DNA from: Winogradskyella sp. PC-19
Lineage (GTDB): Bacteria; Bacteroidota; Bacteroidia; Flavobacteriales; Flavobacteriaceae
Direction of reading: 5' to 3'
Assembly: GCF_002163855.1 (NCBI RefSeq)
Contig: NZ_CP019332.1
Span: forward strand, 2,521,145-2,585,144
Length of the DNA stretch: 64,000 nt
Shown piece after piece: positions 25,520-33,936 of the stretch (within the stretch, counting starts at the first letter, position 1; every line of letters starts with the position of its first letter). Below the pieces are notes generated by a model. It was given only the letters and a program-made list of their open reading frames with translations. It did no database searches and was not told the DNA's origin. A program made the position numbers and the translations under genes.

Positions 25520-25575
25520 AATTATAATAGTTGATTTAGTTTCTAAATATAGAAATAAAAAACGAATAGTTTTAT

Positions 25576-26661
25576 CTAAGAGGTAATGCGTTTTACCAAT
25601 TTGTCTTTGGTATCTTGGTTATCTCCACAAAGCCATTGTATAACGTTGTCTTCCCAAATGGCATCACGTTGATTTTCTGTGATGATGTCACGCTCAATGG
25701 CTAAATCCAAAATTTTTCCTGGATAAGAAGATTGTTTTTCACTTTCCATTTCGCCAAGAGGATATGGGTCATCTAAGCCCATTAAAACTTGTTTTGAGGT
25801 TTGGTTTCTAATTAATAACTCCAAGCCACCAGTATCATGAACAAGCGTATCAAAAAAGATGTTTTTGTGAGCTACTGCTTTTCTTGGATGACTTTTGCCT
25901 TCAAATAAATCTGGTCGTCCATCAAAACCTTGAATACGTCTTCCTAAATTTATCTGTGCTAGTTGTCCACCGTGAGCAAAACAAGTTCGCATGTTTGGGT
26001 ATTTGTCTTGGTAGCCATTCAGAGTTAAAAAATGGTAGGCATCAGCACATTGCGCTAACATCCAAATCAAATGAAAACGCCAAGATGTGTTTTCAAGCTT
26101 TATGAATTTTTCGCCATCGTAAGGGTGAATTTCTACCGCTAAATTATATTTATTGGCCAATTCAAAAATAGGCTCATTTTCTTCATCAAAAATACAACGC
26201 CACGTACCAATAGTATCCATATAGTGCGTTGGTAAGCATAAGAGTTGCATGCCTAATTCCTCGACACAGCGTTCAATTTCCCAACATGCACCACGAACAA
26301 AACCAGGGTGAACTACAAAACCTGTAGTGAATTTACTTGGGTTTTCATGCTGGACTTTAGCATTAAAATCATTCTGAAAACGAAGGGCTTGCTTCATCTC
26401 TTCAACACGAAGCCCATTACCATATAGTTGAGATAAATTTAATACAACAGCATGGTCAATATCAAAACGCTCCATCCAAGCTAGTTTTTCGTTCAAGAAA
26501 AAACTCGAATCAGTGATTGGTCGGTTCCAATCTTTCTGAAGCATATATTTACGGTCTTTATCCACCCAAAAAATGCCTTTGTCTTTCATAAACTGAGGAA
26601 TTTCTTCAGGATATGGTAGTAGGTGAGAGTGGCCGTTTATTCTGAGTTTTCTTTTAGTCAT
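25576..26661 (-). CDS. 2-amino-3-carboxymuconate-6-semialdehyde decarboxylase
   Basis: This 361-residue amidohydrolase-superfamily decarboxylase converts ACMS to 2-aminomuconate semialdehyde in the oxidative kynurenine route, diverting flux from quinolinate/NAD. The metal motif HSH is near residue 11 (INGHSHLLP), VEIHPYDGEKF gives a later His, TCFAHGGQL another, and LMGLDDPYPLG the Asp. The length is ~25 residues over typical bacterial NbaD. It overlaps the upstream dioxygenase by 8 nt, as the last gene of the operon. Confidence 0.9.
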   Translation of the reverse strand: MTKRKLRINGHSHLLPYPEEIPQFMKDKGIFWVDKDRKYMLQKDWNRPITDSSFFLNEKLAWMERFDIDHAVVLNLSQLYGNGLRVEEMKQALRFQNDFNAKVQHENPSKFTTGFVVHPGFVRGACWEIERCVEELGMQLLCLPTHYMDTIGTWRCIFDEENEPIFELANKYNLAVEIHPYDGEKFIKLENTSWRFHLIWMLAQCADAYHFLTLNGYQDKYPNMRTCFAHGGQLAQINLGRRIQGFDGRPDLFEGKSHPRKAVAHKNIFFDTLVHDTGGLELLIRNQTSKQVLMGLDDPYPLGEMESEKQSSYPGKILDLAIERDIITENQRDAIWEDNVIQWLCGDNQDTKDKLVKRITS

Positions 26662-27190
26662 CTAGCTTAACTTTCTTTGGTGCTTGCATTACAGCACTAC
26701 AGTTTGGGCAAGTCCGTTTGTCTGAATCGCCGTAGTACTTGTCAAAAATTGCAGGCATGTCTGTTTCAATATTATCTAAAGTGAAATCTTCTTCGTACAA
26801 TTTTGTAGTACAGTTTTCACAAAACCATAGTAATGCGTCTTTCACTCCTTTTTCGCGTGGATATTCGATAACAAGACCTACAGTGTTGGCTCCTCGTTGA
26901 GGAGAATGTGGTATTTTAGGAGGTAATAAAAATATATCACCTTCTTTTATATGAATATCTTTTGGCGTGCCTTTATCAATGACTTTGAGAATTATATCAC
27001 CTTCAACTTGATAGAAAAACTCCGGAGTCTCATTATAGTGATAATCCTTTCTGCTATTAGGACCGCCGACAACCATAACAATATAGTCGCCATCTTTCCA
27101 AACGACTTTATTACCAACGGGTGGTTTTAATAAATGACGGTTTTCTTCAATCCATGCTTTGAAATTTATTGGAGGATATAGTTTACTCAT
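26654..27190 (-). CDS. nbaC: 3-hydroxyanthranilate 3,4-dioxygenase
   Basis: This 178-residue cupin dioxygenase cleaves 3-hydroxyanthranilate to ACMS with Fe(II). The catalytic iron ligands are in DYHYNETPEFFYQVEG (His, Glu) and IPHSPQRG (His). The C-terminal tail holds the second, rubredoxin-like metal site of bacterial enzymes: FCENC and, ~35 residues later, CPNC. The product is the substrate of the next, overlapping gene. The symbol haaO is also used. Confidence 0.95.
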   Translation of the reverse strand: MSKLYPPINFKAWIEENRHLLKPPVGNKVVWKDGDYIVMVVGGPNSRKDYHYNETPEFFYQVEGDIILKVIDKGTPKDIHIKEGDIFLLPPKIPHSPQRGANTVGLVIEYPREKGVKDALLWFCENCTTKLYEEDFTLDNIETDMPAIFDKYYGDSDKRTCPNCSAVMQAPKKVKLDD

Positions 27191-27220
27191 TCTGTTTTGG
27201 TTTTTTGCTCAGTTATAAAG

Positions 27221-28003
27221 TTACAAACTTTTAGTTCTTCCGCCATCGACAGGAAGGTTAATTCCGTTGATATAAGCAGCACGTTGACTTGCTAAAAATG
27301 TAATCGCATCTGCAGTTTCTTCAGGTTTTGCAAAGCGTTTTGCTGGTACTGAATTTTGCATTGCTTGTGCAGCGGCATCTTCAGTTTGATTTGTTTTAGA
27401 GGCTTTGTTTTTTATGATTTGTGACAAGCGTTCAGTAGATGTAGCTCCTGGCAATACATTGTTTACTGTAACCCCAAATTGTCCTAATTCATTAGCTAAG
27501 GTCTTACTCCAATTAGCTACTGCGCCGCGTATAGTGTTACTTACGCCAAGTCCATCTAAAGGTTGTTTTACAGAAGTTGAAATCACATTTATTATGCGCC
27601 CATAGTTTTCGCTTTTCATAAAAGGTACAAGTGATTGTACTAATACATGATTACACTTTAGGTGTTGTGTAAAGGCACTTTGAAATTCATCTAAATTTGC
27701 AGAGAATACTGGCCCACCAGCTGGTCCACCTGTATTATTTACTAGTATATGAAAGCCATGATTCTCAGAAATATACTCTAAAACTTTAGTTTTTAAATCT
27801 TCAGGATTTGAGAAATCTGCAACAATGTAACTGTGGTTTCTATGACTTGGCAACTCAGCTAAAACAGCTTTAAGCTTATTTTTATTTCTAGCAATAAGAG
27901 TCACAATTGCACCTTCTTCTGCTAGAGCAAAAGCTGTTGCTTTACCTATGCCTGCTGTACTACCGCAAACTAACGCGTATTTTTTATTGAGTTCTAGATT
28001 CAT
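27221..28003 (-). CDS. Atypical SDR-family oxidoreductase
   Basis: This 260-residue Rossmann-fold protein has the N-terminal nucleotide motif intact (CGSTAGIG, residues 13-20) and NNTGGP after strand 4. The catalytic YxxxK of short-chain dehydrogenases is absent: the position reads S155-N-T-I-R159 in GVSNTIRGAV, where Tyr and Lys are expected. This resembles the diverged FabG-like subgroup. It sits inside the kynurenine operon with no gap to the gene before and 30 nt before the dioxygenase. A role in the pathway is suggested by context only. Confidence 0.85.
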   Translation of the reverse strand: MNLELNKKYALVCGSTAGIGKATAFALAEEGAIVTLIARNKNKLKAVLAELPSHRNHSYIVADFSNPEDLKTKVLEYISENHGFHILVNNTGGPAGGPVFSANLDEFQSAFTQHLKCNHVLVQSLVPFMKSENYGRIINVISTSVKQPLDGLGVSNTIRGAVANWSKTLANELGQFGVTVNNVLPGATSTERLSQIIKNKASKTNQTEDAAAQAMQNSVPAKRFAKPEETADAITFLASQRAAYINGINLPVDGGRTKSL

Positions 28004-28528
28004 TTAATTAACAAATTTAAAGCTCTTCATCATTAGGTCTGCTGATTTTATATGTTCCTCATATTCAGCAGTTGAACTTGAAAAAGTAAGTACATAACCA
28101 TTGCCACCTCTAACCATTGCTACTTGTTTAAATTTTAAAATCATATTGTTGCCAAAATCTGCAGACCAAACAGTTTCGTTAGCTTCGATTCCGTTGAGGT
28201 CTAAAGTCTTGCTTGATATTACTTTAGCTGTAGGAATTTGGGCTTTTATTTGTTCTAAAGCTAAGTTTAGATATTCTGATGCGTTTAAGACCTGCCCTTG
28301 AAGGGATTCTGAAGCAAGATTAATATTTTCTCTAAAACCGTCTTTGGCCTGAGTTGATTCGTTAGACATTAGCATAAATTGGACACCAGGCTGAGTCTGA
28401 TTACCATTAATTTCCCAGCTTGCGTCATAATCTATGGTGTAATTGTCTTTTGTGAATGTTTTCATTTCTTGAGAAAATGCTACACTAACTAAAAGACTTA
28501 AAGTCAATACAAATAATTTTTTTTTCAT
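28004..28528 (-). CDS. Secreted PsbP/DUF1795-like protein
   Basis: This 174-residue protein has a clear signal peptide (MKKKLFVLTLSLLVSVAFSQ). The body has the PsbP-like pattern: FTKDNYTIDYDASWEI near the start, a GIEANETVWSADF turn, and YVLTFSSSTAEYEEHIKSADLMMKSF at the end. It should be periplasmic or membrane-facing, unlike its cytoplasmic operon neighbours. It follows the aldehyde dehydrogenase by 11 nt and touches the SDR gene. No enzymatic function is implied. Confidence 0.7.
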   Translation of the reverse strand: MKKKLFVLTLSLLVSVAFSQEMKTFTKDNYTIDYDASWEINGNQTQPGVQFMLMSNESTQAKDGFRENINLASESLQGQVLNASEYLNLALEQIKAQIPTAKVISSKTLDLNGIEANETVWSADFGNNMILKFKQVAMVRGGNGYVLTFSSSTAEYEEHIKSADLMMKSFKFVN

Positions 28529-28539
28529 GATTTATTGTT

Positions 28540-29979
28540 TTAATATTTAATACATACATTTTTTGGTTCAGTAAAAAAACGAAGCGCTTCAAAACCACCT
28601 TCGCGACCAACACCACTAGCTTTTACACCACCAAAAGGTGTGCGTAAATCACGCATCATCCAAGTGTTTACCCAAATAATACCAGCTTGTAATTGATGAC
28701 TCATGCGCATAGTGCGTTTTAGGTCATTAGTCCAAAGTGTGGCGGATAATCCGTATTTCACTTTGTTTGCCATTTTTAAAACTTCATCTTCAGTATTAAA
28801 TGGCATTATCGTAACTACAGGGCCAAATATTTCTTCTTGGTTTACGCGGCATTCGTCATTTGGTACTTCAATGACTGTTGGTTCTAGATAATAACCGTTT
28901 TCATAACCTTGAACAGTGACTTCATTTCCGCCACATAAAATAGTTCCGTTTTCTTCTTTAGCAATGTTAATGAAGTCTTTTACTTTCTCTAAATGCGGTT
29001 TTGAGACTAGTGCTCCAATATTAGTGTCTTTTTCTGAAGGATGACCCACTTTTAGTGCTTTTACTTTTGCAACAAAGTCGTTTTTGAATTTTTCGTAAAT
29101 AGATGCTTCTACAAAGATGCGACTACCACAAAGACAGATTTGCCCTTGATTGGCAAAGGATGAACGTACTGTTGTATCTAACATATCGTCATAATCGCAA
29201 TCTGCAAAAATGATATTTGGATTTTTACCTCCTAATTCTAAAGATAATTTTTTAAACATTGGCGCTGCGACTCTGGCAATGTGTGCGCCTGTTGCTGTGC
29301 CGCCAGTAAATGAAATGGCTTTTATATCTGGATGTTCTACAATGGCTTGACCTGTTGATGTGCCCAATCCGTGAACTATATTTAATACACCTTTTGGTAA
29401 GCCAGCTTCATTACAAATTTCGCCTAATAAATAAGCGGTCATTGGTGTCACTTCACTTGGTTTTGCAACCACACAATTACCAGCGGCAATGGCTGGTGCA
29501 ATTTTCCAGGTAAATAAGTAGAGTGGAAGATTCCAAGGTGAAATACAGCCAACAACACCAATAGGTTGTCGTAACGTATAGTTAATAGCGTTTTGTCCAA
29601 CACTTTCATGACTTTCACTCGCAAACTGTGTTATGGCATTTCCAAAAAATCTAAAGTTACTCGCTGCCCTTGGTATGTCTACAGCCTTTGCTAAGCTAAT
29701 AGGTTTACCATTGTCCTTACTTTCTGCTTCCGCAAAACGTTGTAAGTTAGCTTCTAATAATTCTGAGATTTTAATGAGTATACGACTTCGTTCTTCTAAA
29801 GTGGTTTGTGACCACTGCTTAAAAGCAGATTTGGCAGACTGATATGCATTTTCTACATCTTCTTTTGAAGAATTAGGGATTTGACCATAAACTTCTCCAT
29901 TAGATGGATTGTAATTGTCTATCCAATTGTCTTGAAGTGGATTGTGAAATTTTCCGTTAATGTAGTTTTTGATATTCAT
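28540..29979 (-). CDS. 2-aminomuconate (hydroxymuconate) semialdehyde dehydrogenase
   Basis: This 479-residue ALDH-superfamily enzyme probably oxidises 2-aminomuconate-6-semialdehyde with NAD+. The catalytic Glu is in SLELGGKNPNIIF, the nucleophilic Cys in NQGQICLCGSRIF, and the cofactor and structural motifs are SPWNLPLYLFTW and FTGGTATG. The C-terminal GVKASGVGREGG is family-typical. The choice among ALDHs rests on its position between the deaminase and the decarboxylase genes of the kynurenine operon. It overlaps the deaminase by one base. Confidence 0.9.
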   Translation of the reverse strand: MNIKNYINGKFHNPLQDNWIDNYNPSNGEVYGQIPNSSKEDVENAYQSAKSAFKQWSQTTLEERSRILIKISELLEANLQRFAEAESKDNGKPISLAKAVDIPRAASNFRFFGNAITQFASESHESVGQNAINYTLRQPIGVVGCISPWNLPLYLFTWKIAPAIAAGNCVVAKPSEVTPMTAYLLGEICNEAGLPKGVLNIVHGLGTSTGQAIVEHPDIKAISFTGGTATGAHIARVAAPMFKKLSLELGGKNPNIIFADCDYDDMLDTTVRSSFANQGQICLCGSRIFVEASIYEKFKNDFVAKVKALKVGHPSEKDTNIGALVSKPHLEKVKDFINIAKEENGTILCGGNEVTVQGYENGYYLEPTVIEVPNDECRVNQEEIFGPVVTIMPFNTEDEVLKMANKVKYGLSATLWTNDLKRTMRMSHQLQAGIIWVNTWMMRDLRTPFGGVKASGVGREGGFEALRFFTEPKNVCIKY

Positions 29980-30383
29980 TACGCTTTCTTATAAGCCATA
30001 ACCTTAATCTCAATTACTAAATCTGGATGTGGTAATTGGTGTACAGCAACAGTTGTGCGCGTTGGTCCGGTTTCTTTTTCGAAGAATTCTGCATAGGCTT
30101 TATTATAGTCTGCAAAGTCATTCATGTTTACTAAAAATGAAGTCACATCAACGACGTCTTTTAAACTAGCACCTTCCTTGGCTAGGTTGCTTTCAATATT
30201 CTTTAAAACCTCTTGCGTTTGGGTATATGCATTTAATCGTTTTGTTCCCATCTCGTCAATAATATCTACACCGGCAATGGTATTATCTGGTCTTCGAGAA
30301 CTTGTTCCTGAAACAAAAATAAAATCGCCTACACGTTTTGTGTGTGGATATGCGCCTCTTGGTGTTACAATATCTTTACTCAT
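29979..30383 (-). CDS. RidA-family protein, probable 2-aminomuconate deaminase
   Basis: This 134-residue YjgF/YER057c/RidA protein has [12 protein letters not shown] at the N-terminus, [17 protein letters not shown] in the middle, and the Arg-containing [25 protein letters not shown] at the end. RidA proteins deaminate reactive enamines. In a kynurenine operon, between kmo and the dehydrogenase, the AmnD/NbaF role of converting 2-aminomuconate to 4-oxalocrotonate is the natural reading. A general RidA role cannot be excluded by sequence. Confidence 0.87.
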   Translation of the reverse strand: MSKDIVTPRGAYPHTKRVGDFIFVSGTSSRRPDNTIAGVDIIDEMGTKRLNAYTQTQEVLKNIESNLAKEGASLKDVVDVTSFLVNMNDFADYNKAYAEFFEKETGPTRTTVAVHQLPHPDLVIEIKVMAYKKA

Positions 30384-30389
30384 ATATTT

Positions 30390-31790
30390 TTAATGTAATC
30401 CAGCGATTTTGTCATCTTCTAAAATCGCGTCTGTTTCTGTTTTTACTTTGTCTAAAATATCTTTGATGTCGTCTTCTGTAGAGATTATTCCATCAGATAA
30501 CATATTTAATATGGCCTTGTCTTGCGCTCTTCCTCTGAGCATAGCTTCTCTATAGCCAATGTGCTCATTAAATGTAACCAAACTATATTTTGAGGAATAG
30601 TCTTCAGGGAATTCTTTCTCCAAAGCCATCTCTATTTTTCGTTTTTCTTGAAATATGGCTTGACCAACATGATCTTTCATTTCATGAAAATTATCAATCG
30701 CTAAATCTGCAATGGCATCGGTGTCTTTTTTTCTGGTTTTTCCGTATTCACTAAAAATAGTTTCCCAATCACCTTGGTGTTTGTCTAAAATGGCATCAAA
30801 TTCTACGACATCTTCAAAAGATGCATTCATGCCTTGACCATAAAATGGTACAATTGCATGAGCTGAATCTCCCATTAATAGGGTATTGCCTTTGTAGTGC
30901 CAAGGCGAACATTTTACAGTGCCTAATGGTGCTGTTGGGTTGTTAAAGAAATCTTCTACTAGATTAGGCATAAGCTCTAACGCATCAGGGAATTCTTTTT
31001 GGAAGAACTCTGTAACGATTTCCGGCGTTGTCAAATTATTAAAATTGTATTCGCCTTCTGCATAGCTTAAGAAAAGCGTTACGGTGAAACTGCCATCTAA
31101 GTTTGGTAATGCAATGACCATGAAGTCTCCTCGTGGCCATATGTGAAGCGCACTTTTATAGGTTTTATAATCGCCATTTTCGGTCGGTAGAATAGTTAAT
31201 TCCTTATAGCCATGCGTTAAATAATCTTGTGAAAAACTGAATAAAAATTTACGCTCTAAATAATAACTTCTGCGTAACGCAGAACCTGCACCATCAGTAG
31301 CTATGATACAATCAGCATCCTCAATAAACTTATCTTTTGTATGATAGTCTTCAAAATGAGCTGTTGTATTTTCAAAATCTACGGAAAGACATTTTTTATT
31401 AAAGTGAATTTTTACATTTTCATGTTTTTCTGCTTCGTCCAAAAGCATGGCATTTAATCCTTCTCGCGAAATAGAGTTGATATATTCATGGTCTCTTCCG
31501 CTGTAATTAGATAAAAACGTATTGCCTTCTCTGTCATGTAACATACGTCCATTCATAGGAATGCAAAGTGCTTTGACTTTCTCTTCAAGTCCGACGAGTT
31601 TCATGCCTTTATTACCGCGGTCAGAAAATGCTAGGTTAATGGATCGTCCAGCAGAAATATCAGTTTTACGTAGGTCTGGACGCATTTCATAAACATTGAC
31701 ATTATAGCCGCGTTGTCCCATTCGTAATGCGAGAAGACTTCCGCATAAACCTGCGCCTATAATTAATATATTTTGTTGTTTTTCTTTCAT
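30390..31790 (-). CDS. kmo: Kynurenine 3-monooxygenase
   Basis: This 466-residue FAD-dependent aromatic hydroxylase makes 3-hydroxykynurenine. It has the FAD dinucleotide motif IIGAGLCGSLLA at the start, the second FAD motif in NTLLMGDSAHAIVPFYGQGMNASFEDV, and DGAGSALRR in the DG region. Relatives in Bacteroidota act without a membrane anchor, and none is seen at the C-terminus (TETDAILEDDKIAGLH). It overlaps kynU by 4 nt (ATGA). Confidence 0.95.
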   Translation of the reverse strand: MKEKQQNILIIGAGLCGSLLALRMGQRGYNVNVYEMRPDLRKTDISAGRSINLAFSDRGNKGMKLVGLEEKVKALCIPMNGRMLHDREGNTFLSNYSGRDHEYINSISREGLNAMLLDEAEKHENVKIHFNKKCLSVDFENTTAHFEDYHTKDKFIEDADCIIATDGAGSALRRSYYLERKFLFSFSQDYLTHGYKELTILPTENGDYKTYKSALHIWPRGDFMVIALPNLDGSFTVTLFLSYAEGEYNFNNLTTPEIVTEFFQKEFPDALELMPNLVEDFFNNPTAPLGTVKCSPWHYKGNTLLMGDSAHAIVPFYGQGMNASFEDVVEFDAILDKHQGDWETIFSEYGKTRKKDTDAIADLAIDNFHEMKDHVGQAIFQEKRKIEMALEKEFPEDYSSKYSLVTFNEHIGYREAMLRGRAQDKAILNMLSDGIISTEDDIKDILDKVKTETDAILEDDKIAGLH

Positions 31791-33052
31791 AAAACGTTTT
31801 TCAGTCTTTCTACAAATTCATAAATATCTGTAAATGAATTATAAAGTGGTACTGGTGCACATCGTATTACATCTGGTTCTCTCCAATCTGTAATAATGCC
31901 AGTATCAGTTAGTTTTTTGTGTAATGATTTGTCAGCGTTTTTAACTTGTATTGATAATTGACAACCACGTTCTTCAGGATTTGAAGGTGTAATAATTTTA
32001 ATGTCAGAATTTTTTAATGCGTTGATTAAAAATTCAAAATAGCCTGTCAATGATTTAGATTTTAGGCATAGTTTATCAAATCCTGCTTCCTTAAAAACGT
32101 CTAGTGATGCTCTAATAGCTGCCATTGATAATATTGGCGGATTACTTAGTTGCCAACCTTCGGCTCCGGGAAGTTGGTCAAATTCATCACGCATTCTAAA
32201 ACGCATTTCTTTATTATGACTCCACCAACCTGTAAATCTGTTGAGGTCTTTTCTGTTGGCATGACGTTCGTGTACAAATGCACCAGATAAACTACCTGGT
32301 CCGGAGTTTAAATATTTATAAGTACACCAAACTGCAAAGTCAGCACCTGAATTATGAAGATTTAACTGCACATTTCCTGCGCCATGCGCACAGTCAAAAC
32401 CAACAGTACAACCATGACTATGTCCAAGGTCTGTAATACGTTTTAAGTCAAAAAATTGCCCAGTATAATAGTTAACACCACCAATCATAATTAAGGCAAT
32501 CTCATCACCTTGTTCTTGTAAAATAGCTTCTAAATCTTGGTAATTGGCAAGTTCTTCGTTGTCTCTAGATTTCCAAAGTATCAATCCTTCTTTATCATCG
32601 AAGCCGTGATGACGCAATTGAGATTCTACGGCATACTTATCTGATGGAAATGCATCTGCTTCAATTAATATTTTATAACGTTCTTTTGTTGGCTTGTAAA
32701 AGCTAACCATCATTAGGTGTAAATTAGCTGTTAGCGAATTCATCACTACAACTTCTAAAGGTTTTGCACCAACAATATTTGCCATGGTTTCAGTCAAAAA
32801 CTCATGATAATGTAACCATGGATTTTTACCTTCGGTATGACCTTCTACACCAAGATTTGCCCAATCTTCAAGTTCTTGGTCAATGTAAGATTTTGTGATT
32901 TTTGGTTGAAGCCCTAAAGAGTTTCCTGTCATGTAAATCAATTCTTTTCCATTTTCGTCTTTTGGAATATGAAATTGATTTCTAAATTTTGACAACTGGT
33001 CGTTCTGGTCTAAGTGATTTGCAAAGTCGCGACCTAATTTATATTGAGACAA
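31787..33052 (-). CDS. kynU: Kynureninase
   Basis: This 421-residue PLP enzyme cleaves (3-hydroxy)kynurenine to (3-hydroxy)anthranilate and alanine. YMTGNSLGLQP, DCAHGAGN and the PLP-lysine region WCTYKYLNSGPGS are visible. The TTG start at 33052 (SQYKLGRDFANHL) matches the usual N-terminus and lies downstream of a -7 element at 33077-33084. The ATG at 33100 would add 16 residues and sits directly against a terminator T-tract, so it is disfavoured but possible. This is the first gene of the eight-gene operon. Confidence 0.9.
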   Translation of the reverse strand: MSQYKLGRDFANHLDQNDQLSKFRNQFHIPKDENGKELIYMTGNSLGLQPKITKSYIDQELEDWANLGVEGHTEGKNPWLHYHEFLTETMANIVGAKPLEVVVMNSLTANLHLMMVSFYKPTKERYKILIEADAFPSDKYAVESQLRHHGFDDKEGLILWKSRDNEELANYQDLEAILQEQGDEIALIMIGGVNYYTGQFFDLKRITDLGHSHGCTVGFDCAHGAGNVQLNLHNSGADFAVWCTYKYLNSGPGSLSGAFVHERHANRKDLNRFTGWWSHNKEMRFRMRDEFDQLPGAEGWQLSNPPILSMAAIRASLDVFKEAGFDKLCLKSKSLTGYFEFLINALKNSDIKIITPSNPEERGCQLSIQVKNADKSLHKKLTDTGIITDWREPDVIRCAPVPLYNSFTDIYEFVERLKNVL

Positions 33053-33076
33053 AGTGAGATTGATTTTGGTGTCTAA

Positions 33077-33084
33077 CAAAAATA
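33077..33084 (-). promoter_or_regulatory. -7 element for the kynurenine operon
   Basis: On the minus strand TATTTTTG matches TAnnTTTG. A start ~7 nt on would fall near 33070, between the terminator and the TTG start at 33052. No -33 TTG at the usual distance. Confidence 0.4.
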
Positions 33085-33100
33085 AGGATTTGAGAGGCAT

Positions 33101-33128
33101 AAAAAAAGCGCCTTGAAAACAAAGCGCT
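33101..33128 (-). terminator. Strong terminator hairpin before kynU
   Basis: On the minus strand AGCGCTTTG (33128-33120), loop TTTT, CAAGGCGCT (33115-33107) and then seven T form a 9-bp stem with one wobble. It either ends the upstream lipoprotein transcript or attenuates kynU. Confidence 0.85.
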
Positions 33129-33144
33129 AGAGAATATATATAGA

Positions 33145-33208
33145 CGCCCTAAGGCGGAGAATGTAAGATATACGATTTAAGTCTAAACTTAAGCGCGAAC
33201 CTTACATT
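33145..33208 (-). other. Structured spacer RNA region upstream of kynU
   Basis: Three helices can be drawn in the minus-strand RNA: an 8-bp helix (33201-33208 with 33160-33167), inside it a hairpin TTAAGT-TTAG-ACTTAA (33077+100 region, 33177-33192), then CGCC-TTAG-GGCG (33145-33156). Both hairpin loops read UUAG. Part of the last hairpin (33151-33156) is also complementary to one terminator arm (33109-33114). It may be the 3' tail of the lipoprotein mRNA or a leader; this was seen by eye only. Confidence 0.35.
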
Positions 33209-33223
33209 ATGAGCTACAACAAA

Positions 33224-33895
33224 TTAGTTTTTTGTTGTAACCTTTACGTTTTTAAAATTTAAATTCCAGCTGGCATCTTCTTGTTTATGGTCAATGGCAA
33301 TTTTAATGCCATTAAAATCTTTATAATTTTCGAAAGTCGTGCTTAATGACGGCTCTGGAGCGTTTCCTTTTCTAAATGTCCATTCTTTAATCATATAATC
33401 ACTATCATAATAGATATCGTAGGCATCACCAGGCGTATAACCACCTTCGCTTGGATAAAGAATTGTAATCATATTCATATCGGTTTTGCTAATAGGTGCG
33501 TTAGCTTTTGCAGGTTTAGAAATTGTTGCTGTATTATCCCAAATGAGTTGAAACGGTACAAATGCCCAATATTTATCGTTAATAAATGCGCGGTCAACAT
33601 TTTGAGGTATGCTATCTGTGTTTTGCCTGCTGTATTTTACATTCTGAACACCTGCTTGCATATAAACACTATCTTTTTGAGGTAACCACGTCCAAGAACG
33701 ACCATTACCTTTTATGGTGTCTCTGTCAACTGCAAAAGTAAATTGTACTTCAGTGACATTTTTCCAGTTTTCAAAACCGTGTGCATTGGCTATTTTTTGA
33801 GTAATGCTAAGTTCTTCTTTTGGGACTTCAGTTTTGTCAGATTTACAACTCACTGAGTAAAAGAAAAGTAACAGAATGGCATATAAAGGTTTCAT
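33224..33895 (-). CDS. Lipoprotein of unknown function
   Basis: This 223-residue lipoprotein starts at the ATG of MKPLYAILLLFFYSVSC rather than the ORF opening at 33934, because it gives a clean signal peptide with lipobox VSC. The mature protein begins with a charged linker, then ITQKIANAHGFENWKNVTEVQFTF, which in other flavobacterial lipoproteins marks a LolA/outer-membrane-lipoprotein-like beta domain, and GNGRSWTWLP. It is divergent from the methyltransferase gene by 41 nt and ends at the structured region before kynU. Function unknown. Confidence 0.75.
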   Translation of the reverse strand: MKPLYAILLLFFYSVSCKSDKTEVPKEELSITQKIANAHGFENWKNVTEVQFTFAVDRDTIKGNGRSWTWLPQKDSVYMQAGVQNVKYSRQNTDSIPQNVDRAFINDKYWAFVPFQLIWDNTATISKPAKANAPISKTDMNMITILYPSEGGYTPGDAYDIYYDSDYMIKEWTFRKGNAPEPSLSTTFENYKDFNGIKIAIDHKQEDASWNLNFKNVKVTTKN

Positions 33896-33936
33896 ATTAA
33901 AAATATAAATTAATTTAGATGTAAAATTACACAACC

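Noticed and set aside
33145-33208. Known riboswitch class
   Set aside because: The helices do not match the core of any riboswitch family I know; they are reported only as a candidate structure.
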